Shown: piece after piece, positions 22,288-32,900 of the stretch | How the letters are laid out: each line of letters starts with the position of its first letter | Position numbering within the stretch: position 1 is the first letter of the stretch | Origin: Bimastos eiseni | Taxonomy: Eukaryota > Annelida > Clitellata > Crassiclitellata > Lumbricidae | Direction: 5' to 3' | Assembly (NCBI GenBank): GCA_959347315.1 | Contig: OY365813.1 | Coordinates: 13,634,016-13,698,015 of the forward strand | Length of the DNA stretch: 64,000 bases | The notes under the pieces: model-generated | What the model was told of the DNA's origin: nothing | The model's input: only the letters and a program-made list of their open reading frames with translations | Database searches by the model: none | Made by a program: the position numbers and the translations under genes

Positions 22288-25200
22288 CTAAGAAAATCAG
22301 GCTGTTATAAAACCACCAACATCACCCCTAAACTGTAAAAAGTCTGTGGATAATAAACACAATTGTCTCTTCAGTAGTACAGTACATATGACCAGCATAA
22401 AGATAAAATATGATTTATATTAACAATACAAATGAAGAGTACTCTCACAAGTCTTGAAGACCACATTTTGCTAGGCTAACCAGACGCATTTTATTTCGGT
22501 AAATGGTGCTGCTATTTTCTTACGCTCACAGTAAATATTGTTCCAATATATTGTCTGCCATGTGTCCCATGATACTGACACAGTTAAGCAAATTCATTAT
22601 ATCTAGAGCAGTACCGATATCACTTTTTGCCGATTATGCCGATACCGATTATTGCAGATTATGCATTTGCCGATATCCGATTATTTAGCTGATTATTTCA
22701 TTGTGTTTCCCAAGATGTCCGGTTCCAAAAGATAAACCTATTGTTGTGATACAAGGAGCAAAAATATAAGGAGCAAAACACTTGCTCCTTAGGAGACGTA
22801 TGCATGTAATTGGGGACTAATCCTAGGCAGGCAATACAGATTAGACAACCCGCCCGCCGTCGAACTGTGCCCAGGGTAATTAAAGGTCATGGAACTGCTG
22901 GCCAATTCAATGGAGAACCCGATGAATATTCATCGTAGAGGCTTTCCCATTGAATACCTGATAGCTCCCATCACAGACACGATGGCATATGAATGGGTGA
23001 AGAATTATACATATCATTGTATTATAAGGCAAGATTTTGTCCCGGCCTGCTTGAGTCTATTCAGATAGACTGACCTAATTGCCCGTCTACTGCAGACCTA
23101 CAACAATAGACAACTCTGCCACAGCCACCCCTCTAGTCTCAGGCAACTGAAATGTTTCGGGGAGATCTGATCGGCAGCTAGCATGTATTCATTAGGTATG
23201 CCTCCACAATGTATATTCATCAGTTTCTCTGTTGAATTGGCCAGCCGTTCCTTGGCTTGAATTGGCCAGCGAATTGGCCAACCTTTCCTTGGCCTTTAAG
23301 CAGGCACTATGACTCACTCTGCACAACCCTTATGTTGACAGTTCCCACGGTTTATAATAGCACGCTGGGTGGTCTCACCACTGGTCTGAAGAAGCCAAGG
23401 GGACGGAACGAAATGCCGTCCTTCACAGACCCAGCGATGTTGCTGTCGTTAATTTGCTTTTATAGACTGAAAATAATATCATAAAATTAATTTTTAATAT
23501 CGGCGTCGATTATCTTACTGATTCCGATACTGTTGATATCTCTATAATCGCCCCGATTAATTGGCGTACAGTTCTAATTATATCCCATTGTTGGAAGGAC
23601 CAAGAAACTAAAAAAACTTACATAATAAAAAGATGTAATAGCACTCAAAAGAAGGTAGCCATGCCAAAATATGATGTTAATATTTTCAACTTTCTTACTC
23701 ATGAGATCACAGCAGATTATCTCAGACATATCATCCAAGCCAACTTGGAATGACGGAATCAGTTCCTCTTCGTGTTCTTCTACCAGCGACTCACACTGTA
23801 ATGCAAATAACAAAAGTCAAATTCTGATCACACCAGCCTTCATAGATTTTAAACTCCAGCTTATAAGACTGCATCGCTATATCACAAGGATAATTCACTT
23901 TGACATCTTTTCTTATTTCATATATATTTGTACATCAATACTCTCTATCTAAACTGGGTTACTTAACACTTAGAAAATGATTTTCAGAATCTCTTTAAAT
24001 CACACCCTCAAAGACAAAGACCCACAGCAGATTCTGGTTTACAAATAATAACAACGCAAATTAATCTGTAACACGTGCTACACAGTCGAGGGTGGCAATC
24101 TCGGTGGGTTGTGGGGACAAAGTCCTCCCACCTTTTACCGAGAGGGGACACATTATACGTTTGTCCCTCCCCACATTTCCTACCTCTGATTGGGTGTCTC
24201 CCCACCTGTTAAAAGAGATCGTCTCCTCTGTACATAGTATTTATCAGCCATGCACATAGGACTTGTGGTGAACCCAGCTGGATGTCAATCTTTCCAATGT
24301 ACTGTAATGCTAAAAGTCAGTGATAACTTAGAAACATCTCATTTCAAACTAATTTCGACTGCATTCAAGAAAATCATTTCTTCTTATCATCCAATTCGTT
24401 TCTTTCCTCAATGTCGGATAAATCAACAACTCCTACCGCAAACTTCAGCTGGCTGTGAATTTCTCCCGTTATCTGTACATTTGTTAAAGACACCGCAGAT
24501 CCATCGCGAGATGAAGTTCGGACGTAGCTGAGCCGTCCGTCAGCGTTTTTGGAGACTGCGTAGTTGCTCATTTTGCCACAGACATTCTCCAGCAGATCTG
24601 TCAAGTGAACTGCTGATCTGGCTAGTGGAATCTGAAAAGTAGTGCTTAGAAAACTTGCTCATTGGCACAAGTGATATGTAATCATAAATTAATTGTGTAA
24701 TTAGTAAACTTAATCATGATAGTGCAAAATTTGCTTAATTTCATTTATTTGAATCAACACACTGCAAAAACTCAAAAGGAGAAGAATGACTTTTTCCCCC
24801 AAGTAACTGATCGTTCTTCTGATTCATGTATTGGCGTCTGGCACATAATCTCAAATAAATCATATTCAGTAATAGTCTTGACCTGCTATAGTCTCAAAGT
24901 CTAAGGAGCTTGGCCATCCTCAAACGAACAGTTCTTAGAATGGCATTGTTCACATAGACTGCTCCTCCACAACCTGTATTTTGACAGTGCCAGTCTCAAG
25001 TGTCGAGAAATGAGGAGGGTGACGCTAATCATCGCTGTTATGACAGTGTCATTAAACAGCATTAACCAAAACTTCATCAACGTGAAGGATTTGTTAAACT
25101 TCCTAGACCGCAATAATATTATAAAACTTAAGAGCTAAAAAATTGATTGCAGTAAAAGAAGTGGATGTAAATGGTCTACGCGGGGACATAAGCACATTAT

Positions 25201-25954
25201 ACAAGTTTATTGCTCAAAATTTGAACCCATTGCTTCAACATTGAAGGCAAGGGTTAACATTACGCTAAACACTGCAGAAGTGAGGCCTTACCTCTCGTAA
25301 GTCCTGATTTCCTTTTGAATCAAGTCGAAAGCTGCCGACCTGAATCTTCTTCTTTGAATCAACTTGGCCAATTTCCCAATTCATCTCATCAATCAGTGCT
25401 AAGCAGGCTGACGAAAAACAGAACAACTGTTCAATTGAAATGCTGAGCAAAACAAACCTTGTCATGTCAGTTAATTAACATGCAATAAATTAATAATATC
25501 AAAAGCCTTTTAGCCTACCTACAGAAAGTTAATGTGTATAGGAAATGGGCATAGTTACAAGAATAAATGCCATGTGTGGCAAAAAAATATTTAAAAAATA
25601 TGTATCTCTAAAGATAAAAAGTCAATTTTACAGGAGAAATACTAGTGTTAGATATATATCATAATATGGAAGTTTACATATTGGAAGATACTTCATGTAT
25701 GTTCTGCACAATTTGAAAAAACCAAATGTCATTATCGAATTCAAAGCCACCTAAATCGTCCCATTTTTTATGAGCTACCAAATTGCAGACCGAATAACAA
25801 ATGCTTCAAGAATGTTACCAAGGTACACATTCTATTTTATTAGCTTCAACTCACCTCCACAATAAACATCTTTGCCACGCTTTGCTAAGCAGTTCTTGAG
25901 AACGCCAAAGAGGACAAAGTATAGTGAAAAAATAATAACGGACACAACTTTCAT
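22106..25954 (-). CDS. CNPY2: Canopy family ER protein, CNPY2-like, complete (5 exons)
   Basis: Exons 25954-25855, 25407-25292, 24631-24437, 23795-23699 and 22287-22106 join in phase to 229 codons plus TGA. Canopy proteins are saposin-like ER-lumen co-chaperones; CNPY2 is linked to receptor stability and the PERK branch of the unfolded protein response. Visible here are an N-terminal hydrophobic signal peptide (MKVVSVIIFSLYFVLFG) and CGACLALIDEMNWEIGQVD, matching the CGAC motif of CNPY2. Also present are YVRTSSRDG and LKFACESLVEEHEEELI, and the six family cysteines at about 32, 35, 90, 138, 165 and 172. A roughly 55-residue Asp/Glu-rich tail ends in KHEL, an ER-retention signal. The core best fits CNPY2, while the acidic tail recalls CNPY3/4. 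Confidence 0.9.
22609..23571. mobile_element. hAT-like element in canopy intron 4
   Basis: It begins CAGTACCGATATCAC, with repeated CCGAT(A/T)(T/A)-type motifs at both ends (GATTATGCCGATACCGATTA; GGCGTCGATTATC). Flanks ATCTAGAG and TTCTAATT match only weakly, so the ends are provisional. It contains a copy of the repeat at 10016. Confidence 0.5.
23040..23210. repeat. Dispersed repeat, copy 2
   Basis: Shares about 25-base blocks with 10016-10140 and lies inside the hAT-like element. Confidence 0.65.
23699..23795 (-). CDS. CNPY2: Canopy exon 4
   Basis: Acceptor TTGCATTACAG|, donor ATGA|GTAAGA. It encodes CESLVEEHEEELI (family signature) and EIICCDLM. The second Cys of the CC pair is extra relative to the usual six. 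Confidence 0.88.
24437..24631 (-). CDS. CNPY2: Canopy exon 3
   Basis: 65 codons, phase 0-0, acceptor CTTTTCAG|, donor GCG|GTAGGA. It encodes LARSAVHLTDLLENVCGKM and YVRTSSRDGS, the conserved centre of the canopy fold, including Cys90. Confidence 0.9.
24905..25065 (-). repeat. Dispersed repeat (shared with 49450)
   Basis: GACAGTGCCAGTCTCAAG and GAGGAGGGTGACG match 49501-49545. Probably a SINE-like family in canopy intron 2. Confidence 0.55.
25292..25407 (-). CDS. CNPY2: Canopy exon 2
   Basis: Acceptor TTTTTCGTCAG|, donor CGAGAG|GTAAGG. It encodes CLALIDEMNWEIGQVDSKKK and VGSFRLDSKGNQ, collinear with the first helix and hairpin of CNPY2. Confidence 0.9.
25855..25954 (-). CDS. CNPY2: Canopy exon 1 (signal peptide)
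   Basis: ATG at 25954, 33 codons plus one base, donor GGAG|GTGAGT. It encodes the signal peptide and KRGKDVYCG, so the split codon restores the CGAC motif with exon 2. Confidence 0.88.
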
Positions 25955-26464
25955 CCTGTCGCAAAACAAATCATGCAAATCTGTTAGATATAGCAAATAA
26001 GGCTATCAATTAATAAATTTATTTAATAGTTAACTATTAATGAATAATCGTTAAATTACTCGAAAACGTCCACCGGAGATCATTCATTAATCAAACTTAT
26101 AATTCATGTAGTAGGCCCAGGGGATGGAATGGTCCTTCCTAGAGCTGCGTCTACACCCTAGGACGCTACCTAAAACCTTATTACGCTAATTACCAAAGTT
26201 AAACCTGCTCTATTAGGGCTCATTGGAGTCAGTAGCACCTCTGAGTAGTTTTCTTGGCTTATCTATAGTTTTGGGGACTCCAACTTACACATATCTTAGG
26301 CTTGTGTGGAGAACTCTGTGCAATCTTTAGCACATGAGCACTCTAAAGAACCTATAATTTCTTATAGTAATGCGTCTGAGGGTCGATTAGGGTTAGGTTA
26401 AGCATCGTGAGTGTCAGTGTAGGCATTGCGAGGGTAGTTTAGGGTTAGTGCTAGGGTTAGCGTG

Positions 26465-26943
26465 GTAAAATCGTATTTTAACGTATTTTAATATTGACCA
26501 TTTTGTCACTCGTATTTTAGCGTATTTTAATATTTGACGCAAATTTATGTCCAACTTTACCTTAAATGGAACCGAGATCGATGAAAAGAAGACCGTGTAA
26601 GTACAAACTGGATTGATGAAACGAATTATACTTAAATGGAAGCTGGATTGATGAAAATATCATGCTTAAGTATCCTGGATTGATGCAAGAATTTCGTTAC
26701 GATGGCAGTGGAATCGAGACAAACAAGGCCATGGACACAAAAACTCAAATGATGAAAAGACGTCTAAATGGAAGCTGGATTGATGAAAATAAAATACCTA
26801 AATAGAAGCTAGATTGATGAATATAAACAAATATACCTAAGTGAAAGCTGGATTGATGAAAGAATGTTGTTATAATTTTAATATACGCTATTTGTTTTTT
26901 GCAAAATTTCACAAGACTAAAATACGCTAAAATACGATTTTAC
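26465..26943. mobile_element. TIR element carrying the minisatellite
   Basis: Inverted ends GTAAAATCGTATTTTA-CGTATTTTA match at 25 of 26 positions and enclose about eight units of AAATGGAAGCTGGATTGATG. Flanks on both sides contain GGGTTAG motifs. No coding sequence. Confidence 0.8.
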
Positions 26944-27583
26944 ACTTAGGGTTAGTGTCGTTTTTAGACATATACGAAGCTTACTTACTCCTTTGTGTCA
27001 ATCAACCACCGGAAGTATTTTGTCTTGACCAATGGCAGCAGACCAAAAGATCAAAATATTATGCGTAAGTTGGAGACCCGACACTATAAGTAAGCCGTTT
27101 TCTTTAAAGGGCGCTCTTTAAAATAGAATATGTTGCCAGGCATGGCAATCAATGTTTGCTATGCATGGCCTCTCAGGACTATTGCTTTTTGACGTGGTGC
27201 GTTCGACTACAGTGGCCCGCATGCTGTAAGCGGCCCCGGCCTGGTGGGGGGTACGTGGGGCAACAGGAGCGTGCCCGGGTACAGACAGTGATGAACAGAC
27301 TGATTTGTCAAAGCTATCTGCCAGATGATGTTCCTCCTTTCGAACATTTGATCCGGTTGACCGATACTGGTCAATTCAAAGCAATACAGGAGAACCCAGG
27401 TCATGTGCTGCACTAGTTCCTTCCTCCTATCAAGGCGACCTTTCACTCCCTGCGTCCGCACCAACAAGAACGTGACATTCCACAGGCAGACAATCTAGAG
27501 CGAAAATCCTTTTTAATGAGAATGTTGTATTATTAAAATTAATGTATTACTATTTTAAGGAAGATCTGCTAATTCCCCATAAC

Positions 27584-27857
27584 CATAGATGTGGTCTTGA
27601 GACCGCGGTCTTGGTCTCGAGACGGTCTCAAGACCGGAAAACTGCGGTCTTGGTCTCGAAGGCTTCAGTTTTGGTCTTGGTCTCGGACCATCGGTCTTGG
27701 ACTTGGTCTCGGATGCGTCGGTCTTGGTCTTAAAGGAATGGTCTTAATTGGGATTGGTCTTCGTCTTAGGTTAGCATTCTTGGTCAATTGCCGTATCAGA
27801 TCAATTTCTTTGATATTTGTCGATTATTTTCGATTAGAGACACCGGTGTTTAGATCA

Positions 27858-27919
<62 letters not shown>

Positions 27920-28441
27920 ACTGTGGGCAACAAAATGCATTTGCAATGGAACCAGCCATTTCAAAATTTGCTTTCACAAATTTCAAGGTTCTAGAACAAT
28001 CTAATAATTATGTGGTCAGCCTCATTTAGTCACTATTAACCTTCAATTTCGAGTACAAGCAGGCCTACATCATTCAAACGGAACGTTAATCTACCTGTCC
28101 TAAGGTATTTAGTATTTAAATCATATACTTTAAGTAATTTATAGTGTGATATTCTCTGGCCGAAGCCAAGGGATGAACTCGTAAAAGTTCAGACTGGCTG
28201 GTAAAACTGTTTCTGGGCCATTACTAAGATTAGTATTCTTCAGCAAAAAAATTAATGTTTTAAGCGTGGTATTCCGTTTTAGCGTCTTAATGGATCGAAT
28301 TGTTTATAAAAAAGAGCAGCGGTCTTGTCCCTCGGTCTTGGTCTCGGACCACCCGGTCTTGGTCTTAGTCTTGGACCAGTCGGTCTTGGTCTTGGACCTC
28401 TCGGTCTTGGTCTCGAGGTTTTGGTCTCGTGCCCAACACTG
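27584..28441. mobile_element. Nonautonomous hAT-like element, copy B
   Basis: It starts CATAGATGTGGTCTTGAGACC and ends GTGCCCAACACTG, with flanking CCCATAAC and CCCATAAT (7 of 8). GGTCTTGGTCTCGG units fill both ends. A (TA)n expansion of about 58 bases at 27859-27916 accounts for much of the extra length over copy A. Confidence 0.85.
27859..27916. repeat. (TA)n
   Basis: About 28 uninterrupted TA units inside hAT copy B; copy A has only GTTATA-like remnants there. Confidence 0.95.
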
Positions 28442-28529
28442 CCCATAATTGAATATATGTTGCAGACAATCTAGAGTGGAAATTATTTTTCAATTGTTTA
28501 ATTAGAATGCTTTACTTTAACATGTATTG

Positions 28530-28596
28530 TGTACACCAGAATGCGGATAAGCAGTTGGTTCAGTAAAGAATATACTTACTTACTTAAATTCCCGAA
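28530..28596 (+). mobile_element. Retroelement 3' end with (ACTT)n tail
   Basis: GCGGATAAGCAGTTGGTTCAGTAAAG then ATACTTACTTACTTAAA. The same end occurs at 29440, 34205 (inverted) and 52570. Confidence 0.6.
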
Positions 28597-28926
28597 TAAA
28601 TGATTGAATGAGCAAAACATGCTGCAAACTTAACAGCATCAGACGTGCATATTAGTTTGCAACCATGGTAACTTTATATAGACTCAAATATATTTTCTAA
28701 AACCTTAATCCGTTACCTCAGAATTTTAACGCGAACATTCAAATCTCATTTAAAAATAAAAACACAAAACCCACTAGAAATCCACGAGCGCTAAACCGGA
28801 AATGAGCTGTCTTTAAATATACGCTGGTGCCCTACATAACGCGGAGGTGCGATGATAATGATGATGATAATGATCAGAATAACACAGATATTCATACCAA
28901 AACGCTAGTTTCAGTTGGCTCATCAT

Positions 28927-29185
28927 CAGAGGTGTAACAAGCAGGGAGCAGAGGGGGCACCGGCCCCCCAGTTTTAGTGCTCAGTGCCCACCCCCCAAAT
29001 CGGTTCTTTTCATGTTTATCCAATGGATTTTTAAGATTACTTTTGTTAAGATAATTTGTACCCCCATTTTTCAAATTTCTGGGGAGCAAAATTCAAAATG
29101 TGGGAGGGCAAAAAAAAAATTTTCCGCTTCGCGCAATATTTAAAAATTATGCCCCCCACTTTTCAAAACCTTGTTACACCTCTTG
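28927..29185. mobile_element. 259-bp hAT-like MITE
   Basis: It starts CAGAGGTGTAACAAG and ends CTTGTTACACCTCTTG, with perfect 8-bp duplications CTCATCAT at 28919-28926 and 29186-29193. Interior of GCCCCCCA-rich subterminal repeats. Confidence 0.9.
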
Positions 29186-29193
29186 CTCATCAT

Positions 29194-29487
29194 CATCCGC
29201 TTCTCCAATTCAGCCGCCAGTAGCATCTCTGAAATTGTACAGCTTACTCAATGCTGCACCACCTCTTTGGAACAGACTCCAATAAAGATATCTGCAAATT
29301 CGCTCATTTTTGCAGCCGGAATGAAGCAAAAGCGAGGCTTTAAGTCAAAGATTGATACCATCTTTGAGTAAAGGGAGTTTCCTTTGCTATATGATTTTGT
29401 TTCAAATTGATTTTATTATTTATACTTTTTGCAAGCTACTGTGCATTTGCTGGTAGTCAAATAGAGAACATTCTTACTTACTTAACT
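29194..29487 (+). pseudogene. Non-LTR retrotransposon 3' end
   Basis: The plus strand, with frameshifts, encodes AAPPLWNRL and a basic tail, then an AT-rich 3' UTR ending TTCTTACTTACTTAA. Confidence 0.65.
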
Positions 29488-30174
29488 CTAGATTTGAGAC
29501 TATCTTTCTACAGCTAACAGACAGCGGTTGCTACAAATTTCATGCCAAAAACATCATGCATATTGATAGGACCATCTGTTCAGCTGTTCAGACAAATAAT
29601 ATCCATCAATGCAAACCTTGGTAAAGATAAAAACGGACGACAGACCAATGTCTTGGTGAATGCCTGCTAAGCCACATGTTAGGAATTCCAAAAGGGTTGC
29701 ATGCAAATGATGTTAACTATCATAATTGTTGTGCTTTTTATATTGACTCATCTTAACATGGAATCAAGGACAGGCGATTGATTAATAGGCTAAACACATC
29801 GCTTGCATTCATTACTATTACATTACAGCACAGAATGTGACTAGCATTTCCCATTGGTGGAAAAATATATTTTCATAGCCAAATAATAATAATAATAATA
29901 AAAACAACAATAATAGCCAGCTTCACATTTTAAGCAACACAGAGATCTTTGTCTCAAACTACAACTACGACCCTAAGATCTCCGAAGGTGGTCTTTAATA
30001 GCCCGGTCGTCAAAGGAGGCAGAGTAGCTGTCAAGGCAGGTTTCATTTAGGTCAAGAATAATTGGAAGATGGGTGATAAGGTGAACCAAGGTAAATGTTC
30101 TTGAAGAGGTGAGACTTTAGCCACCTTTTTTCCTAGCTACCTCCGGTTGTTCATTCCAAACTCGACTACTGTAA

Positions 30175-30640
30175 AACCTTTTCAACAACGCTGACTCTTC
30201 TCAAATGAAATGCCTGCAAACAGACCACAATGCTCCTGTCTGCACAATCACCAAAACCCAACCACATAATCCCTGTTCGCAAATCACTTCATTGGCTAAT
30301 AGTCCCTCAGCGCGTAAGTTAAAAAAATTGCATCTCTTAACCTACAACGCCCTGCAAACGTCTCACCCCTCTTACATTGGCCAGTCATTCACCATGTAAC
30401 TACCTCTGTCTTCTTGTCTATCGTCATATATCTTTCCCTATCATGGTCTCTATCCTCTGAAATCGCTTCTTAGTTTATAAATATACTGCAATTGCTCTTT
30501 GGAACAAACTCCCAAACAGCATCCATCGTCCTATCTTGCAGTGATGGGTACAATAGAAGAGTTTTATTCTGAAAATAGTAATCTAACATTACATTCCACA
30601 TTCAAAATACTTTTGAAAAGTATTTAGTGAAAGTAAGTTT
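30175..30640 (+). pseudogene. Non-LTR retrotransposon C-terminal ORF remnant
   Basis: LQTDHNAPVCTITKTQPHNP, then KLKKLHLLTYNALQTSHPSY, matches the CR1/L2-like tail LQNAAARxxTxxxxxxHxTP...RIxFKxLLLTYKALxxxxPxY. Further on there is a WNKLPxSI-like stretch at 30495. Several frameshifts. 29488-30174 shows only ATA-rich DNA. Confidence 0.7.
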
Positions 30641-31444
30641 GAAATAGTTTTAAAAATTACTCAGGAGAATTCAAAGATTTTTGCAAAATACCATTCTAAG
30701 GTACTCTCCAAAAAATAAATGCCACAAACCTCCTGCCAACTCACTTATCTTAATGTTGCACGGGTTAAGACCTCAACATGTCTAACAACTAATAAATTTC
30801 TGATCACACCAACTACTTGTGAGTTTGTTACATCAGGACATATATCGGGGTTCTGTGCCTGGTCCCCATTTGTTTATATTACACAATACACCAATAGGAA
30901 CATTGCTGGATAATCATTCTCTGGGATATCATTCAAATTGCAATTATGTCAAATTTCCGCAACCTATTTACAAACTATACAGAAGTATATACTCATTTAT
31001 CCTTGACATTCAAAGATTTGGATATCTAATTGCATCTTCTCCTGGCGACTGACTATCCGCACTTTAGATTCACATTTTGGTGTGACCTAGTGCGCATTAC
31101 AAATTTAATCAATAATAGTAATGATAATACTTTTAAAAATACTTTCTGTATGCTCTATCAAATTGATTTTAACCACTGATCAATTTGAACCTTAAGAAAT
31201 TACTATGGTAAACAGCATTACTACTAAAAATTATGCAACAGAATTAACATGTACACAAATTTACACACTGCTGCCAGCAGTAATATCACCATCATAATCT
31301 CAATTATGAAGGTGTTAGTCTTACTGGTGTAAACACCTGGCGACAACAGATCAGAAAGGCAATGGCATAAGAAGATGCCAATATCTGGCAACATTTTACT
31401 TATGAAAGCTACACATTAACACGGCGCCTCTTGTGGCTAGTTAC

Positions 31445-31938
31445 GGGTCATCCACATATTACTTATGCAGTGAGGAGAGGGGGTTTCGAATTTAGCCAAT
31501 TTTGCATAAGGGTGCTTATGGTGGGGATGGGTTCCGAAAATGTGTACGTACACACTACGCAAATATAAGTTATATAGCTGTCTAATTATGATGTCGACAA
31601 TACAGAATATTAAAATCAGAACTGCAAACTCAATCACAGACTATATTCCTGCCAAATCAGTTTTATGTAGCATTAAAACTTGTTAAAATGGAAGTGTTGT
31701 TAGAGCTTTATTTCTTCATAACAGTTACAAAATTAAAGCTGTTAAATATGATGCTTAACAAAATAAATAGTCTGTGGTAAGATCAACGTCTTATAGATGT
31801 ATTTAGCTATTTAACCTTTGCAATGGGGGAGGAGGTAAGAGCTCAAATGTACGTTCACATGGGGTCCACGAAATGTACGCAGTGCAACACAGGGGAGGCG
31901 TGTCCGAATTTCTTGCATACGTAATATATGGATGGGCC
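31445..31938. mobile_element. MITE with GGCCCATCCATATATTACGT ends
   Basis: The left GGGTCATCCACATATTACTT and the complement of the right end match at about 20 of 24 positions. The interior has TGTACGTxCA-type repeats and no coding frame. Lies 3' of UBXN4. Confidence 0.7.
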
Positions 31939-32791
31939 ATTAGAGGCATCTAAAATCTTTTGCCTATCAACTCATCACAACACCAAGAGAAACTTTGCCC
32001 TGTCCAAGCCAGGAACTAAACCAAACATTTTTTTCACAAGTTCCGTAGTCTTAACCAATGTATCCGAAATGAAGCACTTAGAAGTTTCAATGCAAATCAC
32101 AGATAATGTCTGCAATACATTAAAAAACATTCTGCATTAAACAACAAAATAACAAAGTTAGAAGCGGTTACAATACAATGGTGTCATATCTAACAACCAC
32201 TGCAAGTTACAGCCAAAGCAGGCTACTCAAAGAAATGACACAATGCATGTGACTGTGCCTGAAGAAACCTGACCAAAGTGAAAAGATATGAAAGTGATGA
32301 AAAAGTTGGTAAAAACATCAAATTTTTATATAGATTTTGAATACAACAATGTCAGAGATCTAACGACCTTAAGGTCTATGCCCACAACACTGAACAAAAT
32401 CATCAAAATCTCAGGCATAAATTAAAGATATTTTTACACAAATGAAGTTAACTGTAGCATGTAACATGACGTTGAGTGACATCAAAGAAAAGTTTACACA
32501 TCTTAGAAAAGTTTACACAACTGTTTAGGACCTATTCATGAAAAACTGTGTGCATTTATTACCAACTTTGGCTGGGTTATGTCAGGCACAGTCAGAGATT
32601 TTCATAATCACATATTGATAGTACAGCATAGAGTGTTTCTGCCAATGCTGTTAGCAATTTGAAATTCCTTAAAGATCAAGAAAATCTGTTTAACTGAACA
32701 ATGAAACTTAAGGGCATCCCAACGAATCTTTCTCAAAGACCGTAACAAGTTCTGAAAGTCCTCTGAAGTGACATGACCTAACGTATTTCTA
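31939..32791 (-). other. UBXN4 3' UTR / flank
   Basis: No other gene seen. A minus-strand AATAAA (32548-32553 region) could serve as a polyadenylation signal about 240 bases after the stop; not decisive. Confidence 0.35.
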
Positions 32792-32900
32792 TCACATCTG
32801 TTGGGTTGAATTGCCATTCCAAGTGGCGGAATCATCATCTTCGTCATCGGCTGTCAGTCGATTAATGTTCCCGTCTCTTCGGTTTCTCAGCCCTTGCGAC
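32792..32900 (-). CDS. UBXN4: UBXN4 exon 10 (C-terminus)
   Basis: Acceptor TGTTTTACAG|. It encodes RNRRDGNINRLTADDEDDDS and ATWNGNSTQQM, then TGA at 32794-32792. The last eleven residues are essentially those of the vertebrate protein, which fixes the frame and the stop. Confidence 0.94.

Noticed and set aside
26370..26470. Interstitial telomere: GATTAGGGTTAGGTT and later GGGTTAG motifs
   Set aside because: Only one to two imperfect TTAGGG units at a time; similar scattered motifs at 45105. Not a telomeric array.
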